Assembly (NCBI GenBank): GCA_016720585.1
Contig: JADKKH010000005.1
Span: 372,001-436,000 of the forward strand
From: Chitinophagaceae bacterium
GTDB lineage: Bacteria; Bacteroidota; Bacteroidia; Chitinophagales; Chitinophagaceae
DNA: 64,000 nt
Direction of reading: 5' to 3'
The notes beneath the pieces are model-generated. The model was given only the letters and a program-made list of their open reading frames with translations. It searched no databases and was not told where the DNA came from. Position 1 is the stretch's first letter; each line of letters starts with the position of its first letter. This document shows positions 46,254-55,145 of the stretch, piece after piece. The translations under genes and the position numbers were made by a program.

Positions 46254-47762
46254 TTAAACAGTCCATAATTTTTCAGTCCATTGTTTTAATGCATCAGCAA
46301 TTTTTCTGTCATTGCTTAACCGGGGCACTTTATTCTGGCCACCCAATTTACCGATTGATTTCATGTAATCAATAAATCCGTTTTTGCAAACGGGGGTAAT
46401 TTTTAACGGCGAAAGAATATGCCCGCTAATCAAATCATCATAGTACACATTTTTTTCCCTGAGGAATTGATCCAGACTGGCAGCAAACGATGATAGATCA
46501 TCGGGTTTATTTTCAAACTCTACAAACCACTCATGATAAGATTTTCCATCATCACCACTTACAAAAGGTGCCACTGTAAACTCGGTAACATGAACCTGTT
46601 CCGTTTCTGCGGCCCTGAGCATACTGGCTTCAACTTCTTCCCCAATCACATGTTCTCCAAAAGCGGAAATGAAATGCCGGGTTCTTCCTGTAACGACTAA
46701 ACGATACGGATCAACGGATAGAAATTTTACCGTATCGCCCAGGTCATAACCCCAAAGGCCGGCATTGCTGGTAATAATCAGTGCATAATTTTCGCCCACT
46801 TTCACATCCTGCAGGGACAACCGGGTCGGGTTTTCATTAAAAATTTCCCCGGCAGGTACAAATTCATAAAATATCCCGCTATTGGTATTCAATAATAATC
46901 CTTCTGAGTTCTGTGAATCCTGGAAAGCAAAAAACCCTTCGCTGGCGGGAAACAATTCGATGGTATCAACCTTTCTTCCGATACTTTCCATCAGCTTCGC
47001 TTTGTAGGGTTCAAAATTTACGCCACCCTGCACCATAACACTAAAGTTGGGAAACAACTCACCCACTTTCTTTCCACTTTTCCTGATCAATTCATCAAAG
47101 TACATCTGCATCCAGGGGGGAATACCGCTGATGAGTGTCATGTTCTGGCTAATGGTTTCCTCTACAATTTGCGTCAGTTTGGATTCCCAGTCATCAATGC
47201 AATTTGTTTCATAAGATGGCATCTGGTTGGTGCGGAGATATTTCGGTACATGATGGTTCACAATACCGCTTAGCCTGCCGGTAGGAATGCCCCCCACCCT
47301 TTCCAATTCCGGCGAACCGGAGAGAAAGATCAGTTTACCATCAGCGAATTTAGTATTCCCGGTTTCAGCCATGTAACAAAGCAGGGCGTTACGGGCTGTA
47401 TTTATATGGTTAGGAATCGAGTCTTTAGTGATGGGAATATACTTGGTGCCGCTGGTTGTGCCTGAGGTTTTGGCAAAATAGATGGGTTTGCCTTTCCAGA
47501 GTACATTGTGCCGCCCTTCTTTGATTTTCTCGACCCAGGGCTTCATTTGCTCATAATCCCGGATAGGGATCGCCTGCCGGAATTCCCTATAGTTGTCCAC
47601 TTTCTCCAATCGGGCCTCTTTACCAATATCGGTGGTCCGGCCTGTTTTAAGGAGGGTTTTCAGGATATTTTCCTGGTCAGCCACCGCTGTGGTCATCCCT
47701 TTTCGGATACCTTTATATATATAAGAAGCAAACGGCCTGGCTAAGAAAGACTTGATTTTCAT
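46254..47762 (-). CDS. GH3-family acyl-adenylate-forming enzyme
   Basis: 502 residues matching the bacterial members of the plant GH3 (auxin-responsive) family. The ATP-binding motif is YFAKTSGTTSGTKYIPITKD, with FPASEGFFAFQD and WGYDLGDTVKFLSVDPYRLV further on. Plant GH3 enzymes join acyl acids to amino acids through an acyl-AMP intermediate; the bacterial substrate is not known. It is the first gene of the GH3-dxr-rseP run and has a canonical -7 box 32 nt upstream. The regular co-occurrence with isoprenoid and protease genes may simply be operon inheritance. Confidence 0.88.
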   Translation of the reverse strand: MKIKSFLARPFASYIYKGIRKGMTTAVADQENILKTLLKTGRTTDIGKEARLEKVDNYREFRQAIPIRDYEQMKPWVEKIKEGRHNVLWKGKPIYFAKTSGTTSGTKYIPITKDSIPNHINTARNALLCYMAETGNTKFADGKLIFLSGSPELERVGGIPTGRLSGIVNHHVPKYLRTNQMPSYETNCIDDWESKLTQIVEETISQNMTLISGIPPWMQMYFDELIRKSGKKVGELFPNFSVMVQGGVNFEPYKAKLMESIGRKVDTIELFPASEGFFAFQDSQNSEGLLLNTNSGIFYEFVPAGEIFNENPTRLSLQDVKVGENYALIITSNAGLWGYDLGDTVKFLSVDPYRLVVTGRTRHFISAFGEHVIGEEVEASMLRAAETEQVHVTEFTVAPFVSGDDGKSYHEWFVEFENKPDDLSSFAASLDQFLREKNVYYDDLISGHILSPLKITPVCKNGFIDYMKSIGKLGGQNKVPRLSNDRKIADALKQWTEKLWTV

Positions 47763-47793
47763 ACTTTATGCTTAGAGAACCTTTAGGCGGCTA

Positions 47794-47801
47794 CAAATAT
47801 A
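47794..47801 (-). promoter_or_regulatory. -7 promoter box of the GH3-dxr-rseP operon
   Basis: On the minus strand TATATTTG matches TAnnTTTG, 31 nt before the GH3-family ATG. No well-spaced -33 box was found. Confidence 0.5.
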
Positions 47802-47856
47802 ACGGATGACAGGCCAAAGAGGGGTCATTTAATGTTCATAAATCTTTGATTACCCG

Positions 47857-47887
47857 TTTGCCGGTACAAACTTTCTCCTTACCTTTG
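47857..47887 (+). promoter_or_regulatory. Full Bacteroidota promoter of rplU-rpmA
   Basis: TTTG (47857-47860), 19-bp spacer and TACCTTTG (47880-47887) match the consensus TTTG-N19-TAnnTTTG. A leader of about 60 nt precedes rplU. Confidence 0.75.
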
Positions 47888-47952
47888 CCTCCCGAAATCC
47901 TGAGCTTAAAGTATATTTAAGAGCTGAAAGTGAGGGACTAAATTTTAATAGT

Positions 47953-48252
47953 ATGATAGCTGTAATAAAAGTGGCCGGACAACAGTATAAAGTGGAAAAA
48001 GACCAGACGCTGTATGTACCCCGCCTGGAAGGTAAAGCCGGTGATGCTGTAGACCTGGAAGTTTTATTGGCCGATGCCAATGGAAGTCTTTCTACAGGTT
48101 CCTCCATAAAAACAACCGTCCAGGCAGAGATCGTTGACCAGGTTAAAGGTGATACCGTGATTGCCTACAAACAAAAAAGAAGAAAAGGTTTTCACAAAAA
48201 GAAAGGTCATCGCACAGCTTATACAAAAATTAAAGTAACCAGCATTGCCTGA
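47953..48252 (+). CDS. rplU: 50S ribosomal protein L21
   Basis: 99 residues, normal length. The opening MIAVIKVAGQQYKVEKDQTL and the basic tail YKQKRRKGFHKKKGHRTAYT are diagnostic of L21, which binds 23S rRNA and contacts L20. Followed 44 bp later by rpmA, the classic pair. A consensus promoter lies about 65 bp upstream, and the leader between them may allow autoregulation, though no structured site was identified. Confidence 0.98.
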   Translation: MIAVIKVAGQQYKVEKDQTLYVPRLEGKAGDAVDLEVLLADANGSLSTGSSIKTTVQAEIVDQVKGDTVIAYKQKRRKGFHKKKGHRTAYTKIKVTSIA

Positions 48253-48296
48253 TGCAATCAAATTAACCCAAGTACTAATTTTTAAAACTTCGAATC

Positions 48297-48557
48297 ATGG
48301 CACATAAAAAAGGTGAAGGCAGCGTAAAAAACAACCGCGACTCTCAAAGCAAACGCCTTGGTGTAAAAATCTTTGGTGGCCAGGCTGCTATTTCCGGTAA
48401 CATTATTGTTCGTCAGCGCGGCACGGTTTATCATCCCGGAAAAAATGTAGGCGTTGGAAAAGACTTCACCTTATTTGCATTAAGCGATGGTGTTGTTGAA
48501 TTTCGCAAAGCAAAAAATGACCGGACTTATGTTTCTGTAGCCGTTGCTGAAGCATAA
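48297..48557 (+). CDS. rpmA: 50S ribosomal protein L27
   Basis: 86 residues. MAHKKGEGSVKNNRDSQSKR and GVKIFGGQAAISGNIIVRQR then TVYHPGKNVGVGKDFTLFAL are conserved L27 sequence. The start AHKKG without a leader extension resembles the proteobacterial type, not the Firmicutes form with a cleaved N-terminus. L27 reaches the peptidyl-transferase centre. No further gene of the usual rplU-rpmA-obg order follows on this strand; a lysine-rich micro-ORF and PolX come next. Confidence 0.98.
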   Translation: MAHKKGEGSVKNNRDSQSKRLGVKIFGGQAAISGNIIVRQRGTVYHPGKNVGVGKDFTLFALSDGVVEFRKAKNDRTYVSVAVAEA

Positions 48558-48666
48558 GCATTTTCTCCCTGTTTGGAATTTTGTGGAAAAAAAATTTGGG
48601 TAGTATGAAATAATTGTTACTTTTACTATCGTTAACCCATTTTTACTAACATTAAATTCTAACAAA

Positions 48667-48738
48667 ATGGCTACTAAGAAAAAAGCTGCAAAGAAAAAAG
48701 CTGCTCCTAAGAAGAAAGCTGCTAAGAAAAAGAAATAA
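48667..48738 (+). CDS. 23-residue Lys/Ala-rich basic peptide
   Basis: MATKKKAAKKKAAPKKKAAK followed by KKK and a stop: built wholly from K, A, P and T. It resembles the C-terminal tail of histone H1-like proteins but contains no folded domain. The frame is followed 25 nt later by a strong terminator, and an AT-rich leader precedes it, so it is plausibly expressed alone. It could bind nucleic acid; that is inference. Too short for standard gene calling. Confidence 0.6.
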   Translation: MATKKKAAKKKAAPKKKAAKKKK

Positions 48739-48762
48739 GTTTAAGGCAAACTTAAACACGAC

Positions 48763-48793
48763 AAAAAGTCTCACCTCTGGTGAGACTTTTTTT
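48763..48793 (+). terminator. Rho-independent terminator
   Basis: A 13-bp stem (AAAAAGTCTCACC and its complement) with a TCT loop, followed by T7, after the Lys/Ala peptide gene. Confidence 0.9.
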
Positions 48794-48828
48794 ATGCGCG
48801 CCCTTTTAATAATTGCTAAATTAGCCGT

Positions 48829-50508
48829 ATGGAAAATGCCGCCATCGCCGATAATTTTGACCTCCTTGCCAGGCTGATGGACATCCACGGCGAAAACTCA
48901 TTTAAGTCGAAAACCTTTGCTGTAGCGGCTTTCAACATAGAGAAACTGCCCATGCCGTTAAAAGAAACACCCCGGGAAAAACTTTTCACCATCCGGGGTA
49001 TTGGTGAGAGTATTGGCCGTAAAGTAATCGAGATGCTGGACACCGGCCAGTTAGAAATGCTGAATGAATACATCCTTAAAACACCACCCGGTGTTATTGA
49101 AATGCTGAACATAAAAGGCATCGGTCCCAAAAAAATTAATACCATCTGGAAACAAATGGAGATAGAATCGGTGGGCGAATTGCTGTATGCCTGCGACGAA
49201 AACCGGTTGACCCTTTTTAAGGGATTTGGTGAAAAAACCCAGAAAAACGTCCGGGAGGCCATAAATTTTTATTTTTCGAACCAGGGTCATTTTTTGTATG
49301 CGCAACTGGAGGAAGTGTTCCCGCAGATTGAAAACTACCTGCAGAAATTATTTTCTCCCGAAAAAATAAAAGTAACCGGAGCTTACAGAAGACAAGCTGT
49401 AACAATTGAAGAACTGGAATTTGTAATTGCAGAAACGAATGAAAAAATAAAACCAAAATTTCAAACGGCACAACCGCCTGAGTTGCTGGAAGAAAATACG
49501 GACAACTTACTATATAAGTTGAGGAATGGACTAAAGCTTCGTTTATTTACCGGCAAAGAAAATTTTACGCAAAAACAGTTTCTCACAACAGGCAGTAAGG
49601 AATTCATTAAGGCCTTTCAAAAATCATTTCCGGATGTAAACTATTCATCCGGCAATAACGATGAAACCGTTTTTACTGAAGCCGACATACCTTATATACC
49701 CCCCTGTCTGAGAGAGACTGCAGCTGTTATTGAAAAGGCTAAACAGAATACCCTTCCGGAATTGATTCAAACGGTCGATATATGTTCTATTATCCATAGT
49801 CACAGTAACTGGAGCGATGGAAGCAATACTATTGATGAGATGGCCCGGGAGTGTATCAAACGGGGTTTTGAATACCTGGTTATCTCCGACCACTCCCAAT
49901 CGGCTTTTTATGCCAATGGCCTGAAAGAAGACCGGATACGGGAGCAACAACGGCATATTGACGCATTGAACCGGGACCTGGCCCCATTTAAAATCTTTAA
50001 AAGTATTGAAAGTGATATACTAAATGATGGCAGCCTGGATTATCCCGAACCGGTATTAAAAACCTTTGATCTTGTGATCGCTTCTGTACACAGCAACCTG
50101 AAAATGACGGAAGAAAAAGCCATGAAGCGTTTGATAGCAGCTATTGAAAATCCTTACACTACTATTCTCGGTCATATGACAGGCCGGCTGCTCCTGAGCC
50201 GTAATGGCTACCCGGTAGACCATAAAAAAATAATCGAGGCCTGCGCCGCCAATAATGTTGTTATAGAATTGAATGCCCACCCCCGCCGCCTGGATATTGA
50301 CTGGACATGGATCGATTTTGCCCTGGAAAAAAAAGTCTTACTCTCCATTGACCCGGACGCACATTCTTTAGATGGTTATGATGATGTGAAATACGGGGTG
50401 CTGGCTGCACAAAAAGGGGGGATGATGAAGGAAAATAATTTGAGCAGTTTTACTTTGAAGCAATTTGAAGTTTGGCTGGAGAAAACCAGAATATTGAAAA
50501 ATATTTAA
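48829..50508 (+). CDS. PolX-like protein with HhH domains, degenerate polymerase core and intact PHP domain
   Basis: 559 residues. Helix-hairpin-helix motifs (IRGIGESIGRK near 55, IKGIGPKKIN near 95) start the chain. The polymerase region has GAYRRQAVTIEELEFV (184-199), where active PolX proteins have GxxRRxxxxxGDxD; the catalytic Asp pair reads ELE, so polymerase activity is doubtful. The C-terminal PHP domain is intact: HSHSNWSDGS (323-332), DHSQSAF, ESDILNDGSLDY, SVHSNL, and DPDAHSLDGYDD, giving a likely 3'-5' exonuclease or phosphoesterase. Function in base-excision repair is known for full PolX; here probably only the nuclease. Its stop is shared with the convergent kinase. Confidence 0.85.
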   Translation: MENAAIADNFDLLARLMDIHGENSFKSKTFAVAAFNIEKLPMPLKETPREKLFTIRGIGESIGRKVIEMLDTGQLEMLNEYILKTPPGVIEMLNIKGIGPKKINTIWKQMEIESVGELLYACDENRLTLFKGFGEKTQKNVREAINFYFSNQGHFLYAQLEEVFPQIENYLQKLFSPEKIKVTGAYRRQAVTIEELEFVIAETNEKIKPKFQTAQPPELLEENTDNLLYKLRNGLKLRLFTGKENFTQKQFLTTGSKEFIKAFQKSFPDVNYSSGNNDETVFTEADIPYIPPCLRETAAVIEKAKQNTLPELIQTVDICSIIHSHSNWSDGSNTIDEMARECIKRGFEYLVISDHSQSAFYANGLKEDRIREQQRHIDALNRDLAPFKIFKSIESDILNDGSLDYPEPVLKTFDLVIASVHSNLKMTEEKAMKRLIAAIENPYTTILGHMTGRLLLSRNGYPVDHKKIIEACAANNVVIELNAHPRRLDIDWTWIDFALEKKVLLSIDPDAHSLDGYDDVKYGVLAAQKGGMMKENNLSSFTLKQFEVWLEKTRILKNI

Positions 50509-53500
50509 TCCGCCACCGGCAACTCCACATGAAATGTAGTGCCCCTTCCCTGCCCGGTTTCAAACCAGATCTTCCCCTTCGCCTGTTCTACAATCCCTTT
50601 GCACATCGCCAGTCCTAATCCGGTACCGGAAGATTTGGTAGTAAAGTTGGGTATGAAGATCCGTTCCTGCATTTCCGGAGCAATACCTTCCCCGTTATCA
50701 TTTATACTTACCCGGATCATATCCTCCAGGCGTTGTTCGGTCACTTCTATTTTACAAATACCATTCTCCTGGCAGGCTTCTACGGCATTGGCAATTAAAT
50801 TCGTAAAGAGCCGGTTCATCTGCGTTTTATCAGCTTTCATCAGTACCGGTTCATTTACCGGCCGCCAGTCAAACAAAATCTTTTCATCCGTTGTATATAA
50901 CTCTTTCAGTGAACCCAGCACTTCATGCAGGTCAAACGTGGTAATGTTTGTAGTTCCGATATTGGCAAATTGGGAAAAGTCAGCGGCGATCTTGGAAAGA
51001 TGATCTATCTGTTCCACCAATGTATTGGCCACACTGCTGGATAATTCTTTCACATTTGGCTGGTTATTATTAATGGCTTTTTGCAAATACTGGATACTGA
51101 GTTTCATCGGTGTCAATGGATTCTTGATTTCATGCGCCACCTGGCGCGCCATTTCCCGCCAGGCACCCTCCCGCTCACTCTTAGCCAGCGCTGTGGCACT
51201 GGCTCCCAGTTTGGTTACCATTTTATTATACTCCTGCACCAGGTCACCAATCTCATCATTACGGTTCCAGACAATTTGTTCATTCATTTTGCCCAGGTTC
51301 ACTTCTTTCATTTTATCGCTGATGATGGAAAAGGAATTCGTGATACGATTAGTAATGAATAAAGCAATCAATCCTGCTATCAGAAAAATAAAAGCGTTCA
51401 GATTGATGATAGTGACCAGGAAGTTGGAAATCTCCTGCCGCAGTTCCGGTTTGGAAGTAAAGTAGGGAATATTGATATAGGCATATACTTTTCCAAGTTC
51501 ATCCCGCACGGGTGAATAAATACTGAGATAGGTGAAGTTGCCGATTCTTTCTTCCTGGGCATGTTGTACCTGCCGCAACCTGTCCAGGTGATAAAAAGCG
51601 GTGGGATCCATCTTTTTACTCAACACCCCTTTGGTATATACATTGGCTTCAGATGAGACCTGCAGGTTACCTTTCAGATCATAGACATTCACATCCACAC
51701 CGTGAATGTCTGAGACCTCATCCACCAGTTTTTGCAAACCCGTATTGGACACAGAATCATAGATCTTCACCACATCATCAAAAATAGTATGGTCCGACAT
51801 TTTCTTCTCCATCTCATTAACCATGATCTTCATGGTACGGCTGAGCTTTTCATTATTACTCTGTTTATTACGGCTGATAAAAAATGAGATCGTGGAAGCC
51901 CCGATGATCAGGAAAGAGAAAAGGCTGATGAAAATAATAGTTCCATGTACCTGCGAGCGGATATTCCATTGGAACAGTTTCCGGAGACCCGTGAGGTGGT
52001 ACCCCGTTTTAAGGACAAAAGAGATCAACTGTACAAACAATACCAGGAAGAGAAAGGAACAGAAAATATAAGAGAATAACGTAATCGTTTCAATAGTAGC
52101 TTCCTTTTTACGGGCTATCACCACCACTTTTTCATTACCGGCCCTGTACCAGAGTTCATCATAATCCCCATTAACCCTTTGCTGAAACTCTTCCGAAGGA
52201 ATTTCATTTTTGGTGAGCCAGATAGGGAAAGGATAATTACCCGGTGGTGATACCAAACGCAGGCTGTCATAAACTGCATTGGAATAAATAGGGGAATTCT
52301 CCGGGTCTGTTTCTTTGAATTGCCGGAACAACTCGGGAAACAAGGCATCCCGGCTATAATTTTTTAAATTGGAAACTATGAAAAAAGAACCCAGCTTTCT
52401 ATTGGCCGTATCCGTCACTTCCCGGCGGGTGATGTAATTAAACTTATCCAGGGATGTTTCATAATAAAACAACCCCTCCGTTTCTGTGGGCTTCGATTGA
52501 ACGGTAAGGATGGCATTCAAAGCTTCGTAAGGTGTCGGGTCATCATTATACAACGGTTTATCATCTGCATTGTATACATACATCCGGGTATCATATTTAT
52601 TCAGGTAGCCGCTGTAACTATCGGTAATGATGCTATCCCTGAATTTTATGCCTCCTTCTTCGCTTTCAAAACGATGAAAGTTTTCACTGAGAAAATCATT
52701 ATCCAGATACCGGATCGCAATGCTCATCAATCGCTCGCTGGAAGGGTCGGTTTGTACAGCCAGTTTATCCGCTATCAGTTTTCTTTTCTCCCATTCTGCT
52801 TTCCTGTTTTGTGAAAACATGATGGCCGTAATGGAAACAGAAAAAATAAATATCCAGGAGAGTATCCCCGCAATATTAATTTGGAACCGGTTGAATAATA
52901 CCCCATTCCTGTTTACCAACCAGGTGTATACCAGCAGCCAGACCAATACCGGCAAATAAAATAACACTTCCGGGTTTCCCGAACGGGTAGTGAGATAAAT
53001 CAGACCGGCAAAGCTGATGGCAAAAAAAATGAGAAAATTTCTTCCGGCGAATAATGGAAAGATGAGACGGAATAATAACTGAGAGAAATAATAATAGGTC
53101 AGCGACAGGCAGGCCAGTGCAAAGAATCCGGCCACCGTGTGGCGGTTCAGACTGAAAAAATTGGTGACATCAAAAGATATTTTGGAGTCAGCCACCAGGC
53201 TACGAATAACTGATGCCAGTATAAATGTTGAAAAAATAAGCAGGCATAAAGAAACGATACCCGCCAGCCATTTTACCGGGTTTGAAAATCCAGCCGATGG
53301 ATTTTCAACCGGATGCAGCTTCGACCAGGCAAATAAAACTACCCAGCAAAAAAGTATGGCGTTGATGAGTAAGTCACCCAATGACCGCTGAATGGCATTG
53401 GATCCATAAATAGCCGGATCAAATAATTCAAACTGGCGGAGATTTAATAACGAAGGGTAATAATAGGTAAGAATCCGGAATGCTATTAACACGACCGCTA

Positions 53501-54260
53501 ATAATCCGATGGCTTTCCATGGGCCCCTTCTTTTAGCAACTTCTTCTGTCAGCAGGTGAATAAAAAGAAATAACAGCAATACGGCACCAAACCTTAAAAA
53601 GATCGTTTTTTGGTCATTGTAGGGCACAGCGGCCGATACTTTTCTATCCAGATAAAAAAGTGTTTCCCCTGAAGTCGTTTTTACAGGGAAATCTGTGACC
53701 GTTTCACTGATCCGTACCCTTTTATCAGCCGAGTTACTGTAAAAAAACCGCTGGGGGAGGTAGTCGGTGGTTATAAAAAACTCGGACCGGACCGGGACCA
53801 TTGCCACTGCGATCAATTTACGTTCCTGACGACCCGGTACTATTTTTTTAATTACATAATACCATCCGTTCAATTCTTTAAGAAAAAATTCGCCATCTGT
53901 GGCAGTCAGGATATCAGCAGGAGGTACTACTAAGTGATCACTCCAAAAACGCATATCCGAATTACCAAAAAGATCCTCCGAATAAAGGAAGATCGTATAT
54001 TTTTTTGCGGCCAGGTGATTGAATTCATTTATGGTTTCAGCCTGGGCCAGCAATCGATTGATCAGAACAGTATCCCTGGTAAACGCCCCGAAATCATTAT
54101 ACTGATGGTGGATGTATTTCTCAGCAAGTTTAACTTCCTGTGCAACCGATGAACGATTGCTGTATAACTTATTAAAAACAAGGGAAAGTGTAAAAAGCAA
54201 TGCTGCCCCAAACAGCAGGCTGTATTTCCGGAAAAAGATATTTTTCAAAAGTGATTTCAC
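50505..54260 (-). CDS. NtrY-like multi-helix sensor histidine kinase
   Basis: 1251 residues. An N-terminal anchor (10-30), a periplasmic region, then about seven hydrophobic helices to ~465, a second extracytoplasmic block, further helices near 750-815 and 960-985, and HAMP (ITNRITNSFSIISDKMKEVN). The kinase follows: HisKA REMARQVAHEIKNPLTPMKL near 1043 and a HATPase with NDNGEGIAPEMQERIF and SGTGLGLAMCKGIVEQAKGK. HEIKNPLTP is typical of NtrY/PAS-less nitrogen-type sensors. No response regulator is adjacent; its ATG overlaps the mazG stop. It converges on PolX with a shared TTAA. The stimulus is unknown. Confidence 0.88.
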   Translation of the reverse strand: MKSLLKNIFFRKYSLLFGAALLFTLSLVFNKLYSNRSSVAQEVKLAEKYIHHQYNDFGAFTRDTVLINRLLAQAETINEFNHLAAKKYTIFLYSEDLFGNSDMRFWSDHLVVPPADILTATDGEFFLKELNGWYYVIKKIVPGRQERKLIAVAMVPVRSEFFITTDYLPQRFFYSNSADKRVRISETVTDFPVKTTSGETLFYLDRKVSAAVPYNDQKTIFLRFGAVLLLFLFIHLLTEEVAKRRGPWKAIGLLAVVLIAFRILTYYYPSLLNLRQFELFDPAIYGSNAIQRSLGDLLINAILFCWVVLFAWSKLHPVENPSAGFSNPVKWLAGIVSLCLLIFSTFILASVIRSLVADSKISFDVTNFFSLNRHTVAGFFALACLSLTYYYFSQLLFRLIFPLFAGRNFLIFFAISFAGLIYLTTRSGNPEVLFYLPVLVWLLVYTWLVNRNGVLFNRFQINIAGILSWIFIFSVSITAIMFSQNRKAEWEKRKLIADKLAVQTDPSSERLMSIAIRYLDNDFLSENFHRFESEEGGIKFRDSIITDSYSGYLNKYDTRMYVYNADDKPLYNDDPTPYEALNAILTVQSKPTETEGLFYYETSLDKFNYITRREVTDTANRKLGSFFIVSNLKNYSRDALFPELFRQFKETDPENSPIYSNAVYDSLRLVSPPGNYPFPIWLTKNEIPSEEFQQRVNGDYDELWYRAGNEKVVVIARKKEATIETITLFSYIFCSFLFLVLFVQLISFVLKTGYHLTGLRKLFQWNIRSQVHGTIIFISLFSFLIIGASTISFFISRNKQSNNEKLSRTMKIMVNEMEKKMSDHTIFDDVVKIYDSVSNTGLQKLVDEVSDIHGVDVNVYDLKGNLQVSSEANVYTKGVLSKKMDPTAFYHLDRLRQVQHAQEERIGNFTYLSIYSPVRDELGKVYAYINIPYFTSKPELRQEISNFLVTIINLNAFIFLIAGLIALFITNRITNSFSIISDKMKEVNLGKMNEQIVWNRNDEIGDLVQEYNKMVTKLGASATALAKSEREGAWREMARQVAHEIKNPLTPMKLSIQYLQKAINNNQPNVKELSSSVANTLVEQIDHLSKIAADFSQFANIGTTNITTFDLHEVLGSLKELYTTDEKILFDWRPVNEPVLMKADKTQMNRLFTNLIANAVEACQENGICKIEVTEQRLEDMIRVSINDNGEGIAPEMQERIFIPNFTTKSSGTGLGLAMCKGIVEQAKGKIWFETGQGRGTTFHVELPVAD

Positions 54261-55132
54261 GAATCTTTCCGCTGTTGTTTAATCGTGTTCCAGATGGCAT
54301 CCATTTCCTGAAGTGTCATATCGTTAAGGCTTTTCCCGTTTTGTAAGGCTTGTTGTTCCATCTGTGTGAAACGGTTTATGAATTTCTTATTGGTCTTTTC
54401 GAGTGCATTTTCAGCATCCACCTGCAAAAACCGTGCATAATTGATTAATGAGAATACGACATCGCCAAACTCCTCTTCCACTTCTCCCTGTAGTAGCTCC
54501 AGATCCTTCGGGCTGGGTACTGGTTGCTGGTTACTCGTTGCTGGTTGCTGGTTATTGGTTGCTGACTGTAAATTGCTCACTGCCAATTGCAATTCCTGCA
54601 ATTCCTCTTCAACCTTTTCCCAGACCTGTTCCTTATTATCCCATTCAAACCCGGTCTGTTTGGCCTTTTCCTGTAAACGCATGGCCTTGATAGTAGCCGG
54701 TAATGACCTGGGTATACCTTCAATAACGGATTTCTTACCCTCTTTCAGTTTCAGTTTTTCCCAATTTCTTTTTACATCATCAGAATTATTAACCTCTATC
54801 AGCTGCCCCCCATTGGCGGGATCTCCGTAAATATGCGGATGACGTGAAACCAGTTTATCACAAATTCCATTTATCATTTCATCCAGTTCAAACTGTTTTT
54901 GTTCCCTGCCGATTATGGCATAGAATACTATATGGAGTAATAAATCTCCCAGTTCTTCTTTGACGCCTTTCCAGTCATTATCAGTTATCGCATCTGCCAG
55001 TTCAAACGTTTCCTCAATGGTCATCTGACGGAGCGTTTGAATAGTTTGCTTCTTATCCCAGGGGCATTTTTGCCGGAGTTCGTCCATTATGGCCACCAAC
55101 CGGGAAAAAGCAATTTCATTTTTTGTATTCAT
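54257..55132 (-). CDS. mazG: Nucleoside triphosphate pyrophosphohydrolase MazG
   Basis: 291 residues, two MazG helical units. The first has CPWDKKQTIQTLRQMTIEET (23-42) and EELGDLLLHIVFYA (59-72); the second has EVEEEFGDVVFSLINYARFL (217-236). The EExxE and ExxD metal-binding sets are present. The enzyme removes NTPs, especially damaged ones. Between the units residues 185-208 (SNLQSATNNQQPATSNQQPV) come from a DNA word-repeat tract, an insertion lacking in normal MazG. It overlaps the NtrY-like kinase gene downstream by 4 bp, so both are translated from one message. Confidence 0.93.
   Translation of the reverse strand: MNTKNEIAFSRLVAIMDELRQKCPWDKKQTIQTLRQMTIEETFELADAITDNDWKGVKEELGDLLLHIVFYAIIGREQKQFELDEMINGICDKLVSRHPHIYGDPANGGQLIEVNNSDDVKRNWEKLKLKEGKKSVIEGIPRSLPATIKAMRLQEKAKQTGFEWDNKEQVWEKVEEELQELQLAVSNLQSATNNQQPATSNQQPVPSPKDLELLQGEVEEEFGDVVFSLINYARFLQVDAENALEKTNKKFINRFTQMEQQALQNGKSLNDMTLQEMDAIWNTIKQQRKDS
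54509..54580. repeat. In-frame word-repeat tract in mazG
   Basis: Repeated TGCTGGTTGCTGG-type heptamers (GGTTGCT, GGTTACT, GGTTATT) encode the Gln/Asn/Ser-rich linker between the MazG domains. Confidence 0.75.
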
Positions 55133-55145
55133 ATAAGAATTATTA

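Noticed and set aside
54509..54580. Possible CRISPR-like repeats in mazG
   Set aside because: Short degenerate words without spacers, translated in frame between MazG domains.
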